From PALSA-660 sp036508875 (GTDB lineage: Bacteria > Actinomycetota > Coriobacteriia > Anaerosomatales > PALSA-660): a DNA stretch of 38,540 bases. The position numbers and the translations under genes are program-made. The DNA is taken from contig DATCGP010000045.1 of the NCBI GenBank assembly GCA_036508875.1, positions 1-38,540 on the forward strand. Direction: 5' to 3'. Positions 8,456 to 17,792 of the stretch are shown one piece after another (position 1 is the first letter of the stretch; each line of letters opens with the position of its first letter). Below the pieces are notes generated by a model. The model did not search any database and had not been told where the DNA came from. It saw nothing but the letters and a program-made list of their open reading frames with translations.

Positions 8456-8683
8456 GTGGGAGGTTCACTGAGCGTTCTGGGCGCGGGTCTCGCGTTCGGT
8501 CTCGGCGCGATCGGCCCCGGCATCGGCGTCGGTTTCGTGGCTGGCAAGGCGATCGAAGGCATGGCCCGCCAGCCCGAGATGGCCGGCCGTATCCAGACCA
8601 CGATGTTCATCGGCATGGCGCTCGCCGAGGCCATCGCACTGCTCGGCTTCGTTCTCGCGTTCGTCCTGCAGGCCGCCGGGTAG
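8456..8683 (+). CDS. atpE: ATP synthase Fo subunit c
   Basis: Rotor ring subunit of 75 residues folding as a helical hairpin. The polar loop is ARQPE (about 37-41), and the ion-binding carboxylate is E58 in GMALAEAIALLGF. Sodium-type rings carry Q in helix 1 and S/T plus Y after the glutamate. Here these positions are V, A and L, so proton coupling is predicted. GTG at 8456 has GAGGAGG 4 nt upstream. An in-frame GTG at 8438 is less likely. The 107-nt gap after atpB may be a spacer that helps boost c-subunit translation. Confidence 0.95.
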   Translation: MGGSLSVLGAGLAFGLGAIGPGIGVGFVAGKAIEGMARQPEMAGRIQTTMFIGMALAEAIALLGFVLAFVLQAAG

Positions 8684-8726
8684 GCATCGTCACCACCAGG
8701 CGACGCTTGGCGGGTAAGGAGCACCG

Positions 8727-9224
8727 ATGGACAAGATCATCCCGCTGACCTCCGAGCTGTTGGTCTCGCTCGTGTCGTTCGGCGTGCTCTTCGTGCTGAT
8801 GTGGAAGTTCGCGCTTCCTCCGATCACGAAGATGCTCGACGAGCGCGCGGCCAAGATCAAAGACTCGCTGGAGATGGCGGAGGAGACCCGCGTCGAGGCG
8901 GAGCGTCTGCTCGACGAGTACAAGGCGCAGCTCGCCGAGGCACGCCTCGAGGCGAACCGCGTCATCGAGCAAGGCCGCAAGGTCGCCGAGACGATGAAGG
9001 ACGAGATCGTCGCGAAGGCGAACGAGGAGCGCGAGTCGATGTTGGCCCGCGCCCGCGACGAGATCCAGGGCGAGAAGCGCACGGCCATGGCCGAACTCCA
9101 GGCCCAGGTCGCTGACCTGTCCGTGGCGGTCGCGAACCGGATCATCGGTGCGACGTTGTCGGCCGACGACCATAAGGCGCTCATCGCGAAGTCCATCGCA
9201 GAGGTGGGAAGCCTCGATGCGTAG
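8727..9224 (+). CDS. atpF: ATP synthase Fo subunit b
   Basis: Peripheral stalk subunit, 165 residues. One N-terminal transmembrane helix (about 8-28) is followed by a long charged coiled coil rich in E, A, R and K (about 35-140) that dimerises and holds the F1 head. The ribosome binding site GGTAAGGAG is close to the ATG. The last 8 nt overlap the start of atpH, so the two are translationally coupled. Confidence 0.95.
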   Translation: MDKIIPLTSELLVSLVSFGVLFVLMWKFALPPITKMLDERAAKIKDSLEMAEETRVEAERLLDEYKAQLAEARLEANRVIEQGRKVAETMKDEIVAKANEERESMLARARDEIQGEKRTAMAELQAQVADLSVAVANRIIGATLSADDHKALIAKSIAEVGSLDA

Positions 9225-9771
9225 CAGCGACGCCGCATCCGCCTATGCCCGCGTGCTCTTCGATATGGCGTTGCTCGCCGACGCTGTGGACGCGACCGAC
9301 GAGGCTCTGGCGACGGTCGCCGGGGCCGTGCGCGGCGAACGCGAGCTGCGCGAGGCGCTCACAGACACCTCGGTGCCTGTCGAGGCCAAGCGGGCGATAC
9401 TCCGCGACATCTTCGGGGCGCACGCGACGCCGGAAGCCATCGCGGTCATCACGGTGCTGGCCGAGCGTGGCCTTGTGTCGCTGCTGCCCGACCTCGCGCG
9501 GCTCTACGGCGAGATCGCCGAGGCCGAGCGCGGCATCGTGGCCGCGGAGGTCACCACCGCCGTCCCGCTCGACGACGCGCTCCGCGCGTCTCTGACAGAC
9601 AAGCTCGCCGCCTCGCTCGGCCGCCCCGTCTCGCTCCGCGAGCGTGTGGACGCGTCGATCGTCGGTGGCGTCGTGATCAAGGTCGCAGGCCGTGTCTTGG
9701 ACGGCAGCGTCGCGTCGCAGCTCGAGGGCGTGCGGCGCGCGCTCGCGACCGAAACTGGAGGCGAGGCGTAA
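9217..9771 (+). CDS. atpH: ATP synthase F1 subunit delta
   Basis: Links the peripheral stalk to the top of F1. The 184-residue protein starts with the typical SSDAASAYARVLFDMA segment, has an all-helical N-terminal domain, and ends with the conserved VDASIVGGVVIKVAGRVLDGS region. The true start is ATG 9217, overlapping atpF. Longer in-frame extension upstream is a shadow of atpF. Its stop abuts the GTG of atpA. Confidence 0.95.
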   Translation: MRSSDAASAYARVLFDMALLADAVDATDEALATVAGAVRGERELREALTDTSVPVEAKRAILRDIFGAHATPEAIAVITVLAERGLVSLLPDLARLYGEIAEAERGIVAAEVTTAVPLDDALRASLTDKLAASLGRPVSLRERVDASIVGGVVIKVAGRVLDGSVASQLEGVRRALATETGGEA

Positions 9772-11331
<1,560 letters not shown>

Positions 11332-11345
11332 GCGGGACGGTACCG

Positions 11346-12233
11346 ATGGCAAACCTTCGCGACATCCAGAAGCGGATCACCTCGACGCACTCCACGCGTC
11401 AGATCACGCGCACGATGGAGATGGTCGCGACCGCAAAGATCCGCAAGGCGGCCGACCGCATCGAGTCCGCACGCCCGTACGCCCTCGCGATGATGGAGGT
11501 GCTCGGCAACGTCGCCCGCTTCACCGGCGGCGCGTCGCACCCCCTGCTCGAGGCGCACGAGACGCGCTCGAAGGTGGTCGTGATCGCGGTCGCTTCCGAC
11601 CGCGGCCTGTGCGGGGCGTTCAACAGCAACATCCTGCGCCTGACCGAGCAGATCCTGCGCGACGAGCGCGAGCACGGCGCCGAGGCGGACGTGATCGCCG
11701 TCGGCAAGAAGGCGATCGCGTATTTCCGCTACCGGGGGATCGAGCCGATCGCGTCGTACCGCGACGTCTCGGACAAGCCCGCCATCGCGGATGCCCGGTC
11801 GATCGCCACGCGCGTGATCGACGGGTACACCGAAGGCGAGATCGATGCGGTGAAGATCGTCTTCAACCGGTTCAAGAACGTCGCCGACCAGGTCCCGGAG
11901 ATCCACGACCTGCTGCCGATCCGCCCGGAGGCCGTCCAGGCCGCAGCGGACGAGCTGAAGGTCAACCCCGAGTACGTCTTCGAGCCGTCGGCCTCCTCGG
12001 TGCTGGAGCGCCTGCTCCCGACGTACGTCGAGACGCTGGTGTACCGCGCGTTGCTGGAGTCCGCCGCGTCCGAGCAGGGCGCGCGCCGCAAGGCGATGAA
12101 GTCGGCGACCGACAACGCCGGCGAGATGATCACGACGCTCACCCGCACGTACAACCGCGCCCGCCAGGGTGCGATCACGAACGAGATCGCCGAGATCGTC
12201 GGCGGCGCCGCTGCGCTGGAGAAGAAGAAGTAG
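11346..12233 (+). CDS. atpG: ATP synthase F1 subunit gamma
   Basis: Central rotor shaft. The 295-residue protein has the conserved N-terminus RDIQKRITSTHSTRQITRTM and the C-terminal helix with the NRARQGAITNEIAEIVGGA signature, both of which form the coiled coil inside the alpha-beta hexamer. ATG at 11346 follows atpA by 14 nt with a weak ribosome binding site. Confidence 0.96.
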   Translation: MANLRDIQKRITSTHSTRQITRTMEMVATAKIRKAADRIESARPYALAMMEVLGNVARFTGGASHPLLEAHETRSKVVVIAVASDRGLCGAFNSNILRLTEQILRDEREHGAEADVIAVGKKAIAYFRYRGIEPIASYRDVSDKPAIADARSIATRVIDGYTEGEIDAVKIVFNRFKNVADQVPEIHDLLPIRPEAVQAAADELKVNPEYVFEPSASSVLERLLPTYVETLVYRALLESAASEQGARRKAMKSATDNAGEMITTLTRTYNRARQGAITNEIAEIVGGAAALEKKK

Positions 12234-12260
12234 ATGGCAGTCAACGAGAAGGAAGCGCCC

Positions 12261-13667
12261 ATGAACACCGGACGCATCGTACGGGTCATCGGACCGGTCT
12301 TGGACGTCGAATTCGGACCGGAGTCGATGCCCGCGATCTACAACGCCCTGAAGGTGAAGACCGACTCGCCGATCGGGCTGATCGACGTCACCGCAGAGGT
12401 CGAACAGCACCTCGAGGGCAACGTCGTCCGCGCCATCGCGATGTCGTCCACCGACGGTATCCAGCGCGGCATGGAGGCCGAGGACACCGGCGGTCCGATG
12501 ATGATGCCGGTCGGTCCCTCCACGCTCGGACGCATCTGGAACGTGCTCGGCGAGGTCATCGACGGGGGAGCGATGCCCGAGGTCGAGGGCTACTACCCGA
12601 TCCACCGCGGGGCGCCGGAGTACGAGGACCTCGAGCCGACCACCGAGATCTTCGAGACCGGCATCAAGGTCGTCGACCTGCTCGAGCCCTACATCAAGGG
12701 CGGCAAGACCGGACTGTTCGGCGGTGCGGGCGTCGGCAAGACCGTCATCATCCAGGAGCTGATCAACAACCTCGCCATGGCGCATGGCGGTACGTCCGTC
12801 TTCTGTGGAGTCGGCGAGCGCACCCGTGAGGGCACCGACCTTTACCACGAGATGAGCGAGTCGGGGGTCATCAAGAAGACCTGCCTCGTCTACGGCCAGA
12901 TGAACGAGCCTCCGGGAGCCCGTCTGCGCGTCGGGCTGGCCGGCCTTACCGTGGCGGAGTACTTCCGCGACCAGGGCCAGGACGTGCTTCTCTTCATCGA
13001 CAACATCTTCCGTTTCACCCAGGCCGGTTCCGAGGTCTCCGCGCTGCTCGGACGCATGCCGTCGGCGGTCGGCTACCAGCCGACGCTCGCGACCGAGATG
13101 GGCGAGCTCCAGGAGCGCATCACGTCGACTCGCCGGGGTTCGATCACGTCGGTCCAGGCGATCTACGTGCCTGCGGACGACCTCACCGACCCGGCTCCTG
13201 CCACGGCGTTCAGCCACCTCGACGCCACAACCGTCCTGTCGCGCTCGATCGCCGAGCTCGGTCTGTACCCGGCTGTCGACCCGCTCGCGTCGTCCTCGCG
13301 CGCGCTGTCGGCCGACATCGTCGGCGAGCAGCACTACAGCGTCGCGCGCGCCGTCCAGGAGGTGCTGCAGACCTACAAGGACCTGCAGGACATCATCGCC
13401 ATCCTCGGCATGGACGAGCTGACCGAGGAGCAGAAGCTCACGGTCGCCCGTGCCCGCAAGATCCAGCAGTTCCTGTCGCAGCCGTTCTTCGTGGGCGAGC
13501 AGTTCACGGGCCTACCCGGCCGCTACGTCAAGCTCGAAGAGACGATCCGCGGTTTCGACATGATCGTGAAGGGCGAGTGCGACGCGCTGCCCGAGCAGGC
13601 GTTCCGCTACGTCGGCAACATCGAAGAGGCCTTCGAGAAGGCCGAGCAGCTGAAGGCGGCTGAGTAG
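12261..13667 (+). CDS. atpD: ATP synthase F1 subunit beta
   Basis: Catalytic subunit. At 468 residues it has Walker A GGAGVGKT at 154-161, the GERTREG motif, and the LLFIDNIFRFTQAG Walker B region. ATG at 12261 is preferred since GAGAAGGA lies 7 nt upstream and the protein then starts MNTGRIVRVIGPV, as in the family. An in-frame ATG at 12234, directly after the atpG stop, would add nine residues and cannot be excluded. Confidence 0.97.
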   Translation: MNTGRIVRVIGPVLDVEFGPESMPAIYNALKVKTDSPIGLIDVTAEVEQHLEGNVVRAIAMSSTDGIQRGMEAEDTGGPMMMPVGPSTLGRIWNVLGEVIDGGAMPEVEGYYPIHRGAPEYEDLEPTTEIFETGIKVVDLLEPYIKGGKTGLFGGAGVGKTVIIQELINNLAMAHGGTSVFCGVGERTREGTDLYHEMSESGVIKKTCLVYGQMNEPPGARLRVGLAGLTVAEYFRDQGQDVLLFIDNIFRFTQAGSEVSALLGRMPSAVGYQPTLATEMGELQERITSTRRGSITSVQAIYVPADDLTDPAPATAFSHLDATTVLSRSIAELGLYPAVDPLASSSRALSADIVGEQHYSVARAVQEVLQTYKDLQDIIAILGMDELTEEQKLTVARARKIQQFLSQPFFVGEQFTGLPGRYVKLEETIRGFDMIVKGECDALPEQAFRYVGNIEEAFEKAEQLKAAE

Positions 13668-13672
13668 CCGCC

Positions 13673-14080
13673 GTGGCGCGCACCCTCATCGCGGAGATCG
13701 TCACGCCGGAGAAGATCGTCTACACCAACGAGGTGGAGATGGTCGTTGCCCCGACGATCGACGGCGAGATCGGCGTCCTGCCGCTGCACGCCCCGCTCGT
13801 GGGCGCGCTGAAGGGCGGCGAGGTCCGCGTCAAGATCGGCGACACGATCGAGTGGTTCGCCGTCTCCGGCGGCTACATCCAGGTCCATGAGGACAAGGTC
13901 ATCATCCTCGCGGACGATGCCGAGATCGCCTCGCAGATCGACGTGGAGCGCGCCCGTCAGGCCAAGGCCCTGGCTGAGCAGAGGATCGCCGATCTCGGCG
14001 GCGCCGGCGAAGAGGTCGACGCGCTCGAGCGCGACCTGCGGTGGGCCGAAGTCCGAATAGCGGTAGGGACCGCCCACTAG
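13673..14080 (+). CDS. atpC: ATP synthase F1 subunit epsilon
   Basis: Rotor subunit that inhibits ATP hydrolysis. The 135-residue protein has the N-terminal beta-sandwich with IVTPEKIVY and GEIGVLPLHAPLV, and a C-terminal helical hairpin with alanine- and arginine-rich sequence. GTG start 5 nt after atpD. It ends the operon, and a strong hairpin follows. Confidence 0.95.
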   Translation: MARTLIAEIVTPEKIVYTNEVEMVVAPTIDGEIGVLPLHAPLVGALKGGEVRVKIGDTIEWFAVSGGYIQVHEDKVIILADDAEIASQIDVERARQAKALAEQRIADLGGAGEEVDALERDLRWAEVRIAVGTAH

Positions 14081-14109
14081 CAAGCGCCCTCAACGGTTCG
14101 ATCCCCACC

Positions 14110-14138
14110 GAGGCCCGGCGGCACGCCCGCCGGGCCTC
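14110..14138 (+). terminator. Terminator of the ATP synthase operon
   Basis: A perfect 12-bp stem, GAGGCCCGGCGG (14110-14121) with its complement (14127-14138), has the 5-nt loop CACGC and is followed by GCGTTTCG. The stem is very GC-rich with only a short T stretch, as is common in high-GC genomes. Confidence 0.8.
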
Positions 14139-14270
14139 GCGTTTCGGGAGTACCGCAACAGACTGGTCACGAGTGCGCGTATGCGTATGCGTGCGAGGGA
14201 CTGTTCGGAGTACGCTGATACCGCGTCCGCTCCAAGGACGCCTGAACACACCGGAGAGGGCGGGAGGGGA
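14139..14270 (+). other. Leader region upstream of murA
   Basis: About 130 bp. It holds a small tandem GCGTATGCGTATGCG near 14174 and a 6-bp hairpin, GCGTCC (14223-14228) with GGACGC (14236-14241). No convincing promoter boxes were found. Confidence 0.3.
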
Positions 14271-15539
14271 ATGGAAGCGATCGTCGTCGACGGAGGTCGC
14301 CCGCTTGCGGGAACGGTGCGTGTGGGCGGCGCCAAAAACTCCGCGCTCAAGCTCATGGCAGCGGCGCTTCTCGCGCCCGGCGTCACCACGCTCCGCAACG
14401 TCCCCGACATCAGCGACGTCGCCGTGATGGCGGAGGTACTCGAGCGGCTCGGGGCGCGCGTCGTGCGCACCGACCACACGCTCACGATCGACACCACGAC
14501 CCTGACCTCATACGAGGCGCCATACGATCTGGTCGTGCGGATGCGCGCGTCCACCTGCGTCCTCGGCGCGCTGATCGGCCGTTCCGGCCGCGCACACGTC
14601 GCGATGCCCGGCGGGTGCAACATCGGTTCGCGCAAGGTCGACATACACATCGCCGGGCTCGAACAGCTCGGCGTGGCGATCAGCACCGAGCACGGCTACA
14701 TCGACGCGTCTGGCCCTGCGCACGGTGCGCGCGTCGCGCTCGACTTCCCCAGCGTCGGCGCCACCGAGAACCTGCTCATGGCATCGGTGCGGGCCGACGG
14801 CGAGACGGTCATCGACAACGCCGCGCGGGAACCCGAGATAGCGGACCTCGCGTCCATGCTCGTCGCCATGGGCGCGCGCATCGAGGGTGCGGGCTCGCCG
14901 ACGATCACCGTGACCGGCGTCCCAGCCCTCTCACCGGTGGATCACACCGTGGTGGGCGACAGGATCGAGGCCGGCACGTACCTCATCGCCGGCGCGCTCG
15001 ACTCCGGCCCGGTGACCGTGACCGGCTTCGACCCGACGCATCTCGACATCGTGTTGCAGAAGCTCGAGCACGCCGGTTGCGTCGTGGACAGGGTCGACGA
15101 CGGCGTGACGATCTCGCGAGTAGGGCCGGTCCGTCCCGTCGACGTGCAGACGCTGCCATACCCGGGGTTCCCCACCGACCTGCAGGCGCCGTTCATGGCA
15201 CTGCTCGCGATGGCCGACGGCGGGTCGGTCATCACCGAGAACGTCTTCGAGAACCGCTTCATCTTCGCCGACGAGATCGCGCGCATGGGTGCTGACATCC
15301 GCATCGATGGCCACTACGCGCTCGTTCGCGGCGTGCCGGCGCTCTCGGGCGCCCCTGTCCGCAGCCCCGACCTGCGCGGCGGCGCCGCGCTCGTGCTGGC
15401 GGGCCTGGTCGCCGAGGGGCACACCGTCGTCACCGACATCCACCATATCGACCGCGGATACGAGGGGTTCGTCGACAAGCTCCGATCGCTCGGCGCCGCG
15501 GTCCGCCGCGTCGAGGTCAGCGACCCCGAGGCCGCCTAG
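14271..15539 (+). CDS. murA: UDP-N-acetylglucosamine 1-carboxyvinyltransferase
   Basis: First committed step of peptidoglycan synthesis: enolpyruvyl transfer from PEP to UDP-GlcNAc in the cytoplasm. The 422-residue EPSP-synthase-fold protein opens with GRPLAGTVRVGGAKNSALKL. It contains the loop MPGGCNIGSRKVDIHI with the catalytic cysteine; aspartate there would give fosfomycin resistance. Start at ATG 14271 with GGGAGGGGA immediately before. Upstream in-frame codons (from 14181) lack a ribosome binding site and add a non-family extension. fabZ follows 42 nt later. Confidence 0.95.
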   Translation: MEAIVVDGGRPLAGTVRVGGAKNSALKLMAAALLAPGVTTLRNVPDISDVAVMAEVLERLGARVVRTDHTLTIDTTTLTSYEAPYDLVVRMRASTCVLGALIGRSGRAHVAMPGGCNIGSRKVDIHIAGLEQLGVAISTEHGYIDASGPAHGARVALDFPSVGATENLLMASVRADGETVIDNAAREPEIADLASMLVAMGARIEGAGSPTITVTGVPALSPVDHTVVGDRIEAGTYLIAGALDSGPVTVTGFDPTHLDIVLQKLEHAGCVVDRVDDGVTISRVGPVRPVDVQTLPYPGFPTDLQAPFMALLAMADGGSVITENVFENRFIFADEIARMGADIRIDGHYALVRGVPALSGAPVRSPDLRGGAALVLAGLVAEGHTVVTDIHHIDRGYEGFVDKLRSLGAAVRRVEVSDPEAA

Positions 15540-15581
15540 CGGTGGCGGCACCGATCGGCACGACCAGGAAGGCGAACCCCC

Positions 15582-16004
15582 ATGCTCGATCGTGACCAGA
15601 TCAAGGCGATCCTCCCGCACCGCGAGCCGTTCCTGCTCGTGGACCGGGTCTTGGAGTTTGAGCCGGGGGTGAGCGCGGTCGGCGAGCTCGACGTCGCCGC
15701 CGAGATGTTCTGGGTCCCCGGCCACTTTCCCGACTATGCGGTGATGCCGGGCGTGCTGATCGTCGAGGCGTGCGCGCAGGTCGGCGCGGTGGCGCTGCTG
15801 TCGCTGCCTGAGAACGCGGGGCTCATCGCGCTGTTCGCCGGCATCGACAAGGTGCGGTTCAAGCGCCAGGTGCGACCCGGGGAGACCCTTCGCCTGGAGT
15901 GCGCCATCACCAAGCGGCGCGGCCCCATCGGCTTCGGGGATGCGAAAGCGTGGGTGGGTGACGAGCTCGCCTGCTCCGGCGAGTTGATGTTCGCGATCCG
16001 CTGA
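15582..16004 (+). CDS. fabZ: 3-hydroxyacyl-[acyl-carrier-protein] dehydratase
   Basis: Dehydrates beta-hydroxyacyl-ACP in fatty acid elongation. The 140-residue hot-dog fold protein has ILPHREPFLLVDRV at the N-terminus. The catalytic histidine and glutamate are in GHFPDYAVMPGVLIVEACAQ, where FPxxPVMPG is slightly altered to FPDYAVMPG. AGGAAGG lies 12 nt before the ATG. Pairing of fabZ with lipid-A or wall precursor genes is common; here it follows murA. Confidence 0.95.
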   Translation: MLDRDQIKAILPHREPFLLVDRVLEFEPGVSAVGELDVAAEMFWVPGHFPDYAVMPGVLIVEACAQVGAVALLSLPENAGLIALFAGIDKVRFKRQVRPGETLRLECAITKRRGPIGFGDAKAWVGDELACSGELMFAIR

Positions 16005-16099
16005 ACGGTCGCTGGCACGCGCCTCGCTCCGCCTCCGAACGCTGGCGTGCGCGCGGGGCTACGGCTCCGTAACACGTCGGTGACATCGCCAGCGTACCG

Positions 16100-16105
16100 T
16101 ATACT
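16100..16105 (+). promoter_or_regulatory. Putative -10 box for the LCP gene
   Basis: TATACT lies 62 bp before the ATG, in an otherwise non-coding 163-bp gap. A GTGACA at 16080-16085 resembles a -35, but the 14-bp spacer is short. Confidence 0.4.
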
Positions 16106-16167
16106 CTTCTATCGACTCTGAGCGCGCCGCATGCCGGCAGGCGCGTGAACCGACCGAGAAGGACAGC

Positions 16168-17613
16168 ATGCCCGACGCCTCCGACCGCCCGCGGCGTTCC
16201 GCGCGGCACTCCCGTTCAGCTGCGAGCCGGACTCCCCGCGAGATCAAGCACCTGGATCCCTCGGCGTCCCGGGACCCCGTCGTCCGCCAGACCGCGCGTC
16301 TGCATGCGCGGGCGCAAAAGGACCTGTCTCTTGGGGCGCGCAAGCGCCGCAGGCGTCGTGCATGGACGATCGCGGCCATCGTCGTGGCGGTCCTCGCCAT
16401 AGGGCTCACGACCGCGGTCGCGCTGAAGGTGGTCGACGTCGGCAACAAGATCAACGCGGTGTTCTTCAGCGACCCGGCCCTGCAGCAGGAGCTGGCCGGC
16501 CAGAAGGCGTCGGCGCCCGGGGAGCCGTTCTACATGGTCCTCATGGGTTCCGACACGAGGCCCGGTCAGACCCAGCAGCGGTCCGATACGCTGATCGTCG
16601 CCCGCGTCGACCCGCAGAACAAGAAGATCGCGATGATCTCGATCCCGCGCGACTCCCGCGTGGCGATCCCGGGCAAGTGGACGACCAAGATCAACGCGGC
16701 CGCGGTCTACGGTGGGCCGGCGCTCGTGATCAAGACCGTCAAGGAGATCACGGGCCTGCCAATCACGCACTTCGTGAACCTGAACTTCAACGGGTTCCGT
16801 GACGTGGTCGATGCCATCGGCGGCGTCTGGATCGACGTGCCGTTCCGCATCTACGACACGCTGGCATCCGCCTACGGCCCGGCGTACGCGACGATCGAGA
16901 AGGGCTACCAGAAGCTCGACGGCAAGCACGCCCTGACGTTCGTCCGGACGCGGCACACGATGGCGGACAGCGACTATGGCCGCATGCGCAACCAGCAGGC
17001 GTTCATCAAGGCTCTTGCGTCGCAGGCCCTGTCGCTGTCGAACGTGTTCAACGCGTCGCAGATCGTGGACGCGGTTGCTTCGAACCTCGACACAGACATG
17101 ACGCCGCTGCAGCTCGCGGATCTCGTACTCCAGTTCAAGGGGATGAAGCCGGAGGATCTCGACTCGGCGACCGCCCCCAGCGCCCCCAAGTACATCAACG
17201 GCGTCAGCTACGTGATCCTGGACGACGCCAATTTCAAGGCGATGATCGATCGCATGAAGCAGGGGCTGCCGCTCGACCCGACTAAGACCTCCACTGCCAC
17301 GACCGTCACCATCAAGCCGGCCGACGTGAAGCTGACGGTGCGCAACGGTGCCGGCGTCTCCGGCCTCGGGCAGCAGTGCACGGACTTCTTCACCTCAAAG
17401 GGCTTCACCGTTTCCGAGACCGGCAACATGAACCAGTACGTCTACGGACGCACCCTGATCGTGTACCAGAAGGGCTACGAGACTCAGGCCAACTTCGTGC
17501 GTGAGACGCTCGGCTTCGGCGACGTCCTGCCGTCCGCCGGCATGTACACCTTCAAGACTAACGTGATGGTGGTCATCGGCAAGGATTGGAAGAACCCCGC
17601 GACGACCCCATAG
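16168..17613 (+). CDS. LytR-CpsA-Psr (LCP) family wall-polymer ligase
   Basis: Predicted to move undecaprenyl-linked glycopolymers, such as teichoic acid, onto peptidoglycan at the outer face of the membrane. The 481-residue protein has a basic cytoplasmic N-terminus (about 1-65, very Arg-rich), one transmembrane helix (66-86), and an LCP domain (about 118-270). That domain shows MGSDTRPGQTQQRSDTLIV, SIPRDSRVAIPG and RTRHTMADSDYGRMRNQQ, whose arginines and aspartates bind the lipid pyrophosphate. A LytR_C domain (about 360-478) ends the protein. GAAGGA precedes the ATG. The window also encodes polymer synthesis and export, which supports the role. Its exact polymer substrate is not visible. 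Confidence 0.9.
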   Translation: MPDASDRPRRSARHSRSAASRTPREIKHLDPSASRDPVVRQTARLHARAQKDLSLGARKRRRRRAWTIAAIVVAVLAIGLTTAVALKVVDVGNKINAVFFSDPALQQELAGQKASAPGEPFYMVLMGSDTRPGQTQQRSDTLIVARVDPQNKKIAMISIPRDSRVAIPGKWTTKINAAAVYGGPALVIKTVKEITGLPITHFVNLNFNGFRDVVDAIGGVWIDVPFRIYDTLASAYGPAYATIEKGYQKLDGKHALTFVRTRHTMADSDYGRMRNQQAFIKALASQALSLSNVFNASQIVDAVASNLDTDMTPLQLADLVLQFKGMKPEDLDSATAPSAPKYINGVSYVILDDANFKAMIDRMKQGLPLDPTKTSTATTVTIKPADVKLTVRNGAGVSGLGQQCTDFFTSKGFTVSETGNMNQYVYGRTLIVYQKGYETQANFVRETLGFGDVLPSAGMYTFKTNVMVVIGKDWKNPATTP

Positions 17614-17649
17614 GCGCCCTCCCCACGTACCCGCGACTGACACACCATC

Positions 17650-17675
17650 CTTCGTCCGCCTTCCGGCGGACGAAG
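17650..17675 (+). terminator. Terminator after the LCP gene
   Basis: A perfect 11-bp stem, CTTCGTCCGCC (17650-17660) with its complement (17665-17675), has the tetraloop TTCC, 37 nt past the stop. Confidence 0.75.
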
Positions 17676-17720
17676 TCGTTCACCGGGCGAGCAATGGTTC
17701 AACCCGAGTGCCGATAGCGC

Positions 17721-17760
17721 CGATACAACGACTGACAGACGCCGCATCGGCGTTGTGTCG
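17721..17760 (+). promoter_or_regulatory. Inverted repeat upstream of the phospholipase C-like gene
   Basis: CGATACAACG (17721-17730) pairs with CGTTGTGTCG (17751-17760) through 9 Watson-Crick pairs and one G-U pair, with a 20-nt loop. The left arm overlaps a -10-like TACAAC. It could be an operator or a 5' UTR hairpin. Confidence 0.35.
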
Positions 17761-17792
17761 TCATGTCGAGGCGTGGTCCGGGAGGATCTCGG

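Noticed and set aside
14095..14104. GGTTCGATCC resembling a tRNA T-loop
   Set aside because: The flanks do not pair as a T-arm, and no acceptor, D or anticodon arms are present. The sequence lies between atpC and its terminator.
16014..16055. Inverted repeat after fabZ as a terminator
   Set aside because: Only about 6 bp (GCACGC/GCGTGC) pair, with a loop of about 25 nt. Too weak to call.
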